From positions 4,802,450 through 4,866,449 of the forward strand of contig NC_014962.1 of NCBI RefSeq assembly GCF_000186345.1: 64,000 nt of DNA, in the 5' to 3' direction. Below, one piece after another: positions 39,178 through 46,753 of the stretch; the first letter of the stretch is position 1, and each line of letters starts with the position of its first letter. The translations under genes and the position numbers were made by a program. This DNA is from Isosphaera pallida ATCC 43644 (GTDB taxonomy: Bacteria; Planctomycetota; Planctomycetia; Isosphaerales; Isosphaeraceae). Under the pieces are notes generated by a model. The model ran no database searches, was not told where the DNA came from, and saw only the letters and a list, made by a program, of their open reading frames with translations.

Positions 39178-40328
39178 TCCTCGGTTGGGGCAGTTGAAGG
39201 TCTGACGCCGTTGGCCGCAGCCAGCAGGGCCCGGGCGGTCGCGGACACCATCGGATCGGGGTCGTCGGCGAGCGCGGATGGCAGGTGGTCCTCCGCACGT
39301 CCTTGAATGTGCTGACATGCTTCTGCGATGAGGTGAATGGCGTTGCGAACCAAACCGCTTCGCTTGGCGCGGGTCATGGCGGTAGGTTTGAGGCGACGAG
39401 CGAGTTCGGCGGGCGGCAGCGCGACCAACTCCCGAAGATCGACCGGCGCAGTCCATTCGGGCAGCGGCTGCAACTCGTCGAGGGTTCCGCCTGGGGCCTT
39501 GCGGTTCCAGGGGCAAACCTCCTGGCATATGTCGCAGCCAAACAGCCAGCCATGAGGCGCGACTGGCTCCAGATCGCCATCGGGCAACCACGGCCCCTTA
39601 TGCTCAATAGTCCAGTAGGCGATACAACGTCGCGCGTCCAACACACCCGGCTCGGGAAACGCTCCGGTGGGACATGCTTCCAGGCAGCGGGTGCAACGTC
39701 CGCAGTGGTCGGTCTCGTGAGGTTGGTCGGGCGGAAGGTCCAGATTGGTCAGCAGTGCGCCGAGGAAGGTATAACTGCCCCAACGGGTGTTGATCAGCAT
39801 GGTGTTCTTGCCAATCCACCCCAACCCGGCCAGGCGGGCGAAGTCGCGTTCGGGCAGGGGCGCAGTGTCGGCCACGCCTCGGGCCGCGGCTCCTGGAACA
39901 CGGTTTTTTAACCACTGGGCCAGGCGATCGAGTCGTTTCCAGATCACCTGATGATAATCCCTGCCCCGAGCGTAGCGGGCCACACGCCCAGTGGGGGAAG
40001 CGTCCGACCGGGGAGGATCGGTTGGCTGGGCGGGAGAACCAAGGGGAGTTCGCGGGGCAGCGGCCTCGTCGCGGGGTCGATACGAGGCGGCCACCATCAG
40101 GATTGAACGAACCTCGGGCAACACGGAACGCGGGTGGCCGCGGGCTTGGGCGTGACGCTCCAGGTAGGTCATGCCGGCAGCTCGGCCTCGGGCCAGCCAA
40201 TCTAGCAAACGATCGTGTCCTGGAGCTGCGACCGCCGGGGCGATTCCCGCCAGGTCGAACCCCAATCCCAACGCCTGAGCCTTGAGTTCCGTAGCCAGCG
40301 CTGAAAGGTTATGATCGTCAACCGACAT
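39153..40328 (-). CDS. queG: Epoxyqueuosine reductase QueG
   Basis: A 391-residue iron-sulfur, cobalamin-dependent enzyme. The QueG core is clear: WIGKNTMLINTRWGSYTFLG and two 4Fe-4S cluster motifs, CGRCTRCLEACPTGAF and CDICQEVCPWN. It performs the last step of queuosine synthesis, reducing epoxyqueuosine to queuosine in the wobble position of tRNA. The C-terminal 60 residues are helical and HEAT-like. ATG 40328 lies inside the last codons of metF (11-base overlap), so translation is probably coupled. The queA gene for the preceding step is at 58715. Confidence 0.94.
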   Translation of the reverse strand: MSVDDHNLSALATELKAQALGLGFDLAGIAPAVAAPGHDRLLDWLARGRAAGMTYLERHAQARGHPRSVLPEVRSILMVAASYRPRDEAAAPRTPLGSPAQPTDPPRSDASPTGRVARYARGRDYHQVIWKRLDRLAQWLKNRVPGAAARGVADTAPLPERDFARLAGLGWIGKNTMLINTRWGSYTFLGALLTNLDLPPDQPHETDHCGRCTRCLEACPTGAFPEPGVLDARRCIAYWTIEHKGPWLPDGDLEPVAPHGWLFGCDICQEVCPWNRKAPGGTLDELQPLPEWTAPVDLRELVALPPAELARRLKPTAMTRAKRSGLVRNAIHLIAEACQHIQGRAEDHLPSALADDPDPMVSATARALLAAANGVRPSTAPTEDQGRSSPA

Positions 40329-41283
40329 GGGCGGTCAGGGTCAAACCGGACTCCACCGCGGCGGAGCGGGACGATTTGGAGTGGAAAACACTCGAATTCT
40401 TGATGCCGAGATTCTTGAAAATGCGCCGAGTGGCGTCCGACTTATTGAGCGTGTAGAAGTGGATGCCACGCACCTTGTTCTCCAGCAGGTCAAGGCATTG
40501 TTCAGTTGCAAAATGGATGCCCACCTCGTTCACAGCCTCGTCGTCGTCGCCACAGCGTTCCACCGCGCGGAGCAGCTTGGCGGGGAACCGCGCGCCCAGG
40601 GCGAGTTCGGCCATGCGGATCATGCCGGCCTTGGTCGAGATTGGCATGATGCCGGCGATGATCGGCACGGTGATGCCGGCGAGTTCGCAACGCTCGCGGA
40701 AGTCGAGGAAGTCGCGGTTGTCGAAGAACAGTTGGGTGCAGATGTAGTCGGCCCCGGCGTCCACCTTGGCTTTGAGATAATCCATCTCCTTGAGACGATT
40801 GGGGCAAGCGGGATGGCCTTCGGGAAACCCGGCGACCCCCACCCCAAAGCCTCGAGGGTCGGGCAGCTTGGTCCGGCTGCGGATGAAGCGGACCAGACCT
40901 TCGGCGTGGGCGAAGGCGTCTTGCTCGCGGCGATGATCCGGCATCGAGCGCGGGGGATCGCCGCCCAGAGCTAGAATGTTCTCAACCCCCGACTCGGCGT
41001 AACGGTCCAGGATCGCCGCGAGTTCCGCCTCGGTGTGGCAAACGCAGGTAAGATGGGACACAGCCGTGAGGTTGGTCTCGTGTTGAATGCGCAAGATCAA
41101 TTCGTGGGTCTTTTCCCGCGTTGTCCCTCCCGCGCCATAGGTGACCGAAACAAACGAGGGTTGGAGCGGCTCAAGTTCGCGGATGGTCACGAACAGCTCT
41201 TCCCAGGCGGCGGGGGTTTTGGGTGGGAAGAACTCGAAGCTGAAGGTGGTTGAGTGGCGGTCAAGGATGTCGCGGATGTGCAT
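40318..41283 (-). CDS. metF: 5,10-methylenetetrahydrofolate reductase
   Basis: A 321-residue FAD-binding TIM-barrel enzyme. FSFEFFPPKTPAAWEELF at the start is diagnostic; VTYGAGGTTREKTHELI, HLTCVCHTEAEL, NILALGGDPPR and DYICTQLFFDN follow in the right order. It reduces methylenetetrahydrofolate to methyl-tetrahydrofolate for methionine synthesis. ATG 41283 (MHIRDILD) is chosen as the usual start; ATG 41307 is an in-frame alternative. It overlaps queG by 11 bases. The link between a methyl-donor enzyme and a tRNA-modification enzyme may be only positional. Confidence 0.96.
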   Translation of the reverse strand: MHIRDILDRHSTTFSFEFFPPKTPAAWEELFVTIRELEPLQPSFVSVTYGAGGTTREKTHELILRIQHETNLTAVSHLTCVCHTEAELAAILDRYAESGVENILALGGDPPRSMPDHRREQDAFAHAEGLVRFIRSRTKLPDPRGFGVGVAGFPEGHPACPNRLKEMDYLKAKVDAGADYICTQLFFDNRDFLDFRERCELAGITVPIIAGIMPISTKAGMIRMAELALGARFPAKLLRAVERCGDDDEAVNEVGIHFATEQCLDLLENKVRGIHFYTLNKSDATRRIFKNLGIKNSSVFHSKSSRSAAVESGLTLTAHVG

Positions 41284-41724
41284 GATTGGGTCGTCCGTGG
41301 TCCGCATGCGGGGCAGTGACGGCTCCACGCTGGTCGCATCCGAGCCGGGGGTGTTCCCAACGCTATAGACTAGACACGCTCCCCGGCTCAATTCAAGATG
41401 ATGATGATGTGGTTGATTCGATTGCCGACGCCCGACATGTCCCCTCCACCCACCAAGCGAGGCTTCCAACGGCGTCCGCGCCTTGATCGGCTCGACACAA
41501 TCACATGACGCCACGAACGCCCTGAGTGGCGTTTCGTCCCGACCGATCCCTGCGGCCACTTCACTCCGGAACCGAAGGACGCGACCTCGTTGGCCGCCCT
41601 TCCTTCGGGGTTGAGGTCCACGCGCAAGTCTGACGCACCCCTCCGCATGGCGATCTGTGAAGCTGTCTTCGATCCGCGGGCCAGGGCGGCCCGCCGTGGT
41701 CGCAAACCCAGGCGACGGTGGCGA
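41284..41724. other. Divergent intergenic region metF / TetR regulator
   Basis: About 440 bases. Holds a promoter-like pair for metF at its left side. The rest is open on the plus strand as an extension of the regulator frame, but lacks clear coding character. The TetR protein may act on operators here; none was found by eye. Confidence 0.45.
41362..41391 (-). promoter_or_regulatory. Possible promoter of metF-queG
   Basis: On the minus strand: TTGAGC (41391-41386), an 18-base spacer, TATAGC (41367-41362), about 79 bases before the metF ATG. Confidence 0.4.
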
Positions 41725-42441
41725 ATGACCCCACTTGGAACCGACTCGACTCCTCCCGATCCCATTAAGACCAACAACGATGTCTCCGCCCCTGGCCCAG
41801 AACGCAATGCCGCGGGAGGATCGGGTACGTCCAACGTCACGGCGCAGGCGATCCTTCGAGCCGCCGCCAAGGTTTTCGCCAGAGTAGGCTACGACGCGGC
41901 GACCGTCCGCGAGATCGCTGCCGAAGCCAAGTGCGGCAAGCCCATGATCTATTACTACTTCAAAGACAAAGCCGGCCTGGCCCGCGAACTGCTGCTGGTC
42001 CCGATCCTAGAGTTGACCGCGCGGATCGAACAGTTGTTGGCCCAGCCTCTGGACCCAGTCGAACGATTGGAGCGAATCGTCGGCGCGATAGTGGCGCTGG
42101 ATCGCGACGACGACCTCGACCGGATGCGGTTTGCCTTCGCCACTCTGTTCAGTCCGCTCAATGCTGGGTTCCGCGATCAGATTGACAAGTCCTCCTGTCG
42201 CCTGATCGAGTTGGTCGATCAGGCGTGCCAGCCGTTGGTCGAGTCGGGTCGGTTGGACCCGTCGCGTCGGCCCCACCTGGTCGCGGCGATCCGGGGCATC
42301 ATCACGGTGCGGATGCTCGATTGGTTGTTCAGCAACCAGCCGTCGAGTCCAGAGTTGATCCGACGCGACCTGGAACTGCTGCTGTACGGTGGTTTGCGCT
42401 CCGAGCCCGAATCGGGCGATTCCCCCCCAATCGAACGGTAG
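41725..42441 (+). CDS. TetR-family transcriptional regulator
   Basis: A 238-residue protein. Residues about 30-80 carry the TetR helix-turn-helix (ILRAAAKVFARVGYDAATVREIAAEA, given here by its ends, then KPMIYYYFKDKAGL). The remaining helical part would bind an unknown ligand and form the dimer. ATG 41725 gives a 30-residue polar leader; earlier starts would add unrelated Arg-rich sequence. Divergent from metF, so it may repress metF-queG or only itself. No transporter or enzyme gene follows on the same strand that would suggest a target. Confidence 0.88.
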   Translation: MTPLGTDSTPPDPIKTNNDVSAPGPERNAAGGSGTSNVTAQAILRAAAKVFARVGYDAATVREIAAEAKCGKPMIYYYFKDKAGLARELLLVPILELTARIEQLLAQPLDPVERLERIVGAIVALDRDDDLDRMRFAFATLFSPLNAGFRDQIDKSSCRLIELVDQACQPLVESGRLDPSRRPHLVAAIRGIITVRMLDWLFSNQPSSPELIRRDLELLLYGGLRSEPESGDSPPIER

Positions 42442-42771
42442 CGGGTGACGACCGAGCGGGATTGACCAATTCGGCTCGACGCGCTACCCTGCCCAACGGC
42501 TCAGCCTCACCCCAAACATCTCGGGACCAGAGGTGGATGGATGAGGTGAAGGATTTGGTTCGGTTTGGTGCGGGACGCCCGGTGATCGCGTCAAGGATCG
42601 CGCCACCCCGACCCGAACTCAACTCGCTCCCACGCTCGACCTTGCCTCGTCCCATCGCGTCAAGTCGCGTCACCACCACGAGTCAGCCAGTCGACGGGAG
42701 GGGACGAGACGGCATAGCATAGGGTGGGATGAGACGGCACTCGTCAATCGCAACGGAAAGGACCTCCGGCG
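42442..42771. other. Intergenic region before the DUF3568-like gene
   Basis: About 330 bases with no gene seen. A short direct repeat GAGACGGCA occurs twice around 42705-42740 near the following gene. Confidence 0.4.
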
Positions 42772-43755
42772 ATGCTTCGATGGAACGACTTGGTTCGACG
42801 CCCCGCCGCGCCTTCAGGACCCGAGTTGGCCATTAGGTGGTGGGCCGTCGTCTGTCTTGGATTGACGGCGATTTTCGGAAGCCTCGCCGGATGCAACTCC
42901 TTGCCCGCTCCCTATGGAGGAGGGCTAACTTCGGGTCCGCATTTGGGGGTCATGGGGTACACGTACACCCAGGGACAGGGTTCCCAAGGCTTCGCCCAAC
43001 CGGCCCCTGTGGTCCGCGAGGCGGTGCTGGACGCGATGGCCGAATTGCGAATCGGCGACCTCCAGCAACGCGAAGTCAACGGGGTTCTGACCCTCTCGGG
43101 CATCACCGCCGACCGTCGCCTCGCCGAAGTGGCGATCGTCTCCCAGCCCGACTTCTCCCTGGTCAATGCCCGAATTGGCAGCTTCGGCGACCGCGTCCAA
43201 ACTCGAACCCTCTTCGACCACATCACCAACAAACTCAACGCCCGTGAGCGCTTGGCCAAAGCCCAACGCGGCCAGGACCGGAACAGCGACTCCCGGGACG
43301 AGTCCGAACTCGCTGACTCCCGCCCCAACCGGCAACGGAACCGGGTCGGCTACGACCCCCAAACCGATCGCGCCTCACGCTCCTGGGAAGACGAGATCGA
43401 TCCTCTGGACGACCCCAACGCCACGGACGACCTCGACGACCAGGACCGCGACCCCGAGTTCGACCAGCGCTGGCGACGCGCCCGCGACCTCGAATCACGC
43501 CCCCTCCCCCCTCCTACCGAGTCCGACGACATTTCAACGCGGCGAGACGACGATCTGGAGGCTCGCCCCCTGCCCCGTCCCGCCTCAGACGCGGCCACGT
43601 TGAAGTTGGGTGGCACACCCCGCGGAACCCAGCCTCGAACTGCCCCCGCCTCCTCGTCTCGCCAATCCCCCTGGATTTCCCGAGACGCGGTCTCCGACGA
43701 CGTCATGTTGCGCGACGTTTACGAAATGGGTTACCAGGAATCGCCGCGCCTCTAA
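42772..43755 (+). CDS. DUF3568-like lipoprotein with charged low-complexity tail
   Basis: A 327-residue protein. Perfect lipobox LAGC with Cys41 after a hydrophobic segment. Residues about 80-155 resemble DUF3568 (VVREAVLDAMAELRI, then a beta segment and ARIGSFGDRVQTRTLFDHI), a family often seen in planctomycete and deltaproteobacterial lipoproteins. Residues about 165-300 are rich in Asp, Arg and Pro and look disordered. Periplasmic or membrane-attached; role unknown. Start ATG fits the signal position. Confidence 0.75.
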   Translation: MLRWNDLVRRPAAPSGPELAIRWWAVVCLGLTAIFGSLAGCNSLPAPYGGGLTSGPHLGVMGYTYTQGQGSQGFAQPAPVVREAVLDAMAELRIGDLQQREVNGVLTLSGITADRRLAEVAIVSQPDFSLVNARIGSFGDRVQTRTLFDHITNKLNARERLAKAQRGQDRNSDSRDESELADSRPNRQRNRVGYDPQTDRASRSWEDEIDPLDDPNATDDLDDQDRDPEFDQRWRRARDLESRPLPPPTESDDISTRRDDDLEARPLPRPASDAATLKLGGTPRGTQPRTAPASSSRQSPWISRDAVSDDVMLRDVYEMGYQESPRL

Positions 43756-44207
43756 CTTCCTCTGCCTTAGCCGTGAAGGTCTCGGCGTTCCTATTCAAGT
43801 CAAGCCAAGCTGTCCACATTGGCTCGGTCCAACCTTGCCGGATCGCAGACAATCCTTCTAGAAGATCGGCCCAACATCCTTTACGTAACGCCTCAAGAAG
43901 TGGAACGTAGTTGGAGTGGCCGCCCGCGCTGAACCCTAAGCGGGATCGGAAACGACGCCTTCGGTGGTTGCGGCCGCCGTCGTGAGGCGGGATCGCGTTT
44001 GCCAGTCCGTCTCGGCTGGATGAAGTCGGCGGATTCCGCCGCTCGGCCAAGACCATCCTGCCGGCGTCCAACCACTCGGGTCGTGGAGACCGCCTACGCC
44101 GGGAAGCCTGGTCGGTGGCTCGAGTTGATCGGACGAAACCAGCTCCGTCAGCTTCGGTTCGGATCGGATCATGGAGAGCCGCCGTTCCTGATTGCGGAGT
44201 CGTGAGG
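43756..44207. other. Intergenic region before the kinase gene
   Basis: About 450 bases. A minus-strand frame of 192 codons (43703-44281) spans it and both gene edges but is Arg/Pro-rich, overlaps real genes at both ends and has no recognisable feature, so it is not called. Confidence 0.4.
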
Positions 44208-46277
44208 ATGCGCCCATCGATGGACCCGACCTTCGCGCTGACCCAATCTGAACGCGAGTTCGCCACGCGCAACGGCAGCATGGCGTGGCGTTCGGGGTCG
44301 TCCGCCGGTTGGTTGGAACGGAAGCCGCTGAGTAAGGGGGAAACCGACGCCGCCTCCCCCTGCCCTCCCTCCCCCGTCCCGCTGGACTGGTTCGACGACT
44401 TCCCACCCGATTTGACCCGACCCGATCGGATCGATTCCTCATGGCTTCAAGCCGAGGCGGAGGATTCCGGTCCCGACCCAGCGCTCGATGGCGGCGTCCC
44501 TGTCGCGTTCCCCGAGCGCGACCATCATGTCGGTTCCACGTCCCCCCGAGCAGCGCGGCGTGTGCCCGAGGTGCCTGAGGCGCTCCGCGACCATCCCCGC
44601 TACGAGATCCTCGCTCCCCTGGGCTTCGGCGGGATGGGAGACGTGTTTTTAGCCCGTCATCGGCTGTTGGGCCGCCGGGTCGCGCTCAAGGTGTTGCGGA
44701 CCGATTTGGTTCACACGCCCGCCCTGATGGATCGTTTCCACCGCGAGATGCGGGCCGCCTCCCGCTTGGGGCATCCCCATGTGGTCGCCGTCTACGACGC
44801 CGAGGAGTGGAACGGCGTGCGGCTCATGGTGATGGAATATGTCGAGGGGCGCACCTTGGGCCAGGAGGTTCAACGTCGCGGCCCCTTGCCGATCGCCGAG
44901 GTGATGGAGGTGGCGCGTCAGGCCGCCGAGGGACTGCAGCACGCCCACGAACTCGGGATGGTCCACCGCGACATCAAGCCGCACAACCTGATGAGGACCC
45001 CTGAAGGGATCGTCAAACTGCTCGACTTCGGCCTGGCCCGGCTGGTCAGCGAACACCCCTGTCTGAGCGACGCCACTGAAACCGGCGTGGTTCTCGGCTC
45101 GGTCGATTACATGGCTCCCGAACAAGCCCTCAACCCCCGCGAGGCCGACATCCGGGCCGATCTCTACGCCCTGGGATGCACCCTGTACCACTTGCTCGTC
45201 GGCCACCCCCCCTTCCCCGAAGGTTCGGCCTACCGCAAACTCAAGGCCCACGAATCCCAAACCGCCCCCGCTCCCGCCGCCCTAAGGCCGGAGGTCCCGA
45301 TCGGCCTGTCGGAGTTGGTCGTCTGGTTGATGGCCAAGAATCCCGCCGACCGCCCTTCCGATCCGGCGGCGCTGCTGAGTCTGCTGGACCGGGTTCGGGC
45401 TAACCCAGACGCCTCCCCCCGCCGCGCGGCTTCACCCACCCTCCCCCACCGCTTGAACCGCTGGTGTCGGACGATTCAACACCACCGCGGCGGCGTGGTC
45501 GCCGCGGCCGCCGTCCTCCTAGCGGGTCTCATCGGCTGGAGCGCCGCGCTAGACTCAAAGAGCAGCATGTCGAGTCACGTGTTGGTGTCTGCCTCGGCGT
45601 CCTCTCCGACGATCTCCGACCAGTCAGACTTCCCTCCCAACGCGGCCAACTCCGGGATCCCTGATGACCACCCCCCAGCGAGTCTCGCCGAACGCGGCGC
45701 GCACTCGGACACCCCTTCCTTACTGAACGACGCCGCATCACGCTTGTCCCCCCCTCGAACGGTCCAAACCCGCCCAGTGACGAATGATGTCGGTCAGATG
45801 GTGACGCTCGACTTCGTCGCGCCGGCGGACAGCGCCGAGAATGGGTTGCAACGCGAGGTCGGTCCCTCGCAAACCCACCCTGCTTCGGTCGCGGTCTCAG
45901 CTCCAGCCCCCTCCAAAGCGTTCGCCATCGACCTGACACCAGAACTTATGGCGTCGGCGCTGGATTGGCTGAGGTATCTGGGACTCGAAGTCGGCGACCT
46001 GCCGGAACGTCTGGCCGCAATGCCACGCGACCGTCGCGTGCTGATGCTAATCCTGCCGTTCGATCGGCAACGCCCCGGGCTCCCCCACGCCGATTCCGCC
46101 TCCAAGGATTCCTCTTCCTCATCGCCGGACTCTCCAAATCCCGTCCGTTCCTGGCCCCCCAACGCCCCCGAAGTGTCCCACCTGCCCTGCCACCGCGAGG
46201 GGAACAACCACTGGCGCGTAGCTCTCTTGCCCGATCGCGCAGAAATCCCCGCGCCCATCGCTCAGAATCGAAGCTAA
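44208..46277 (+). CDS. Transmembrane Ser/Thr protein kinase (PknB-like)
   Basis: A 689-residue protein. Disordered N-terminus (1 to about 125), kinase domain (about 132-395) with Gly loop GFGGMGDVFLA, ATP-binding Lys161 (VALKVL), catalytic HRDIKPHN (Asp255), LLDFGLAR and MAPEQA. Residues about 428-448 are a transmembrane helix (GVVAAAAVLLAGLIGW). The outer part is Ser/Pro-rich and ends with a small helical unit (DLTPELMASALDWLRYL). All catalytic residues are present, so it should be active. Substrates unknown. ATG 44208 has GGAG about ten bases upstream; 44220 is an alternative. Confidence 0.92.
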   Translation: MRPSMDPTFALTQSEREFATRNGSMAWRSGSSAGWLERKPLSKGETDAASPCPPSPVPLDWFDDFPPDLTRPDRIDSSWLQAEAEDSGPDPALDGGVPVAFPERDHHVGSTSPRAARRVPEVPEALRDHPRYEILAPLGFGGMGDVFLARHRLLGRRVALKVLRTDLVHTPALMDRFHREMRAASRLGHPHVVAVYDAEEWNGVRLMVMEYVEGRTLGQEVQRRGPLPIAEVMEVARQAAEGLQHAHELGMVHRDIKPHNLMRTPEGIVKLLDFGLARLVSEHPCLSDATETGVVLGSVDYMAPEQALNPREADIRADLYALGCTLYHLLVGHPPFPEGSAYRKLKAHESQTAPAPAALRPEVPIGLSELVVWLMAKNPADRPSDPAALLSLLDRVRANPDASPRRAASPTLPHRLNRWCRTIQHHRGGVVAAAAVLLAGLIGWSAALDSKSSMSSHVLVSASASSPTISDQSDFPPNAANSGIPDDHPPASLAERGAHSDTPSLLNDAASRLSPPRTVQTRPVTNDVGQMVTLDFVAPADSAENGLQREVGPSQTHPASVAVSAPAPSKAFAIDLTPELMASALDWLRYLGLEVGDLPERLAAMPRDRRVLMLILPFDRQRPGLPHADSASKDSSSSSPDSPNPVRSWPPNAPEVSHLPCHREGNNHWRVALLPDRAEIPAPIAQNRS

Positions 46278-46753
46278 GCCAATTGGGCGGTCGAATCGGT
46301 GACGCCGTCGTCGGCGTGCTTCTTAACTCGTCACCCTTTACATCATATCATCGAAGAATAAGAAAAGGTGCCAGTCAAAGTGGGCGGATCGCCGCGGGAT
46401 GGACCCGGAGGAATCGAGCAACCCTCTTGACGACTCTGAAAAGCGCCCCTTAGAGTAAACCGGCACCCGCGTGGAGCGTCTCCAACGGCCACGCGCGGAC
46501 CAATTCTCCTCGCGCAGTTCGACGTGCCGGATTCAACGCCGTTCGTCCTGGCCTCACCACTGCGACTCCATTCACCAACCTAGCTCAGGTCGCTCGACTT
46601 CGTTGAGCCCATCGCGTCGTCGGGATTCAGTCGTCCGCGTTTGACTGACGATGCAGGTCGCCAGCACGCCTTGCAACCACCTCATCGCCCGCTTTCTCAT
46701 CAAGCCATTTGTTTAATCATGCTTCGTCGCTCGTTTCGGCGGAGGATCGTCCG
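46278..46753. other. Intergenic region before the large TPR gene
   Basis: About 475 bases. Contains a promoter-like pair at 46427-46456. No gene is supported. Confidence 0.45.
46427..46456 (+). promoter_or_regulatory. Sigma-70-like promoter upstream of the TPR gene
   Basis: TTGACG (46427-46432), an 18-base spacer, TAGAGT (46451-46456), leaving a leader of about 290 bases before ATG 46754. Confidence 0.35.

Noticed and set aside
41284-41400. SAM or cobalamin riboswitch upstream of metF
   Set aside because: The space between candidate promoter and ATG is about 80 bases and shows no recognisable conserved riboswitch core.
43703-44281. Minus-strand frame of 192 codons in the gap before the kinase gene
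   Set aside because: Overlaps two real genes, Arg/Pro-rich, no recognisable domain; considered possible but unsupported.
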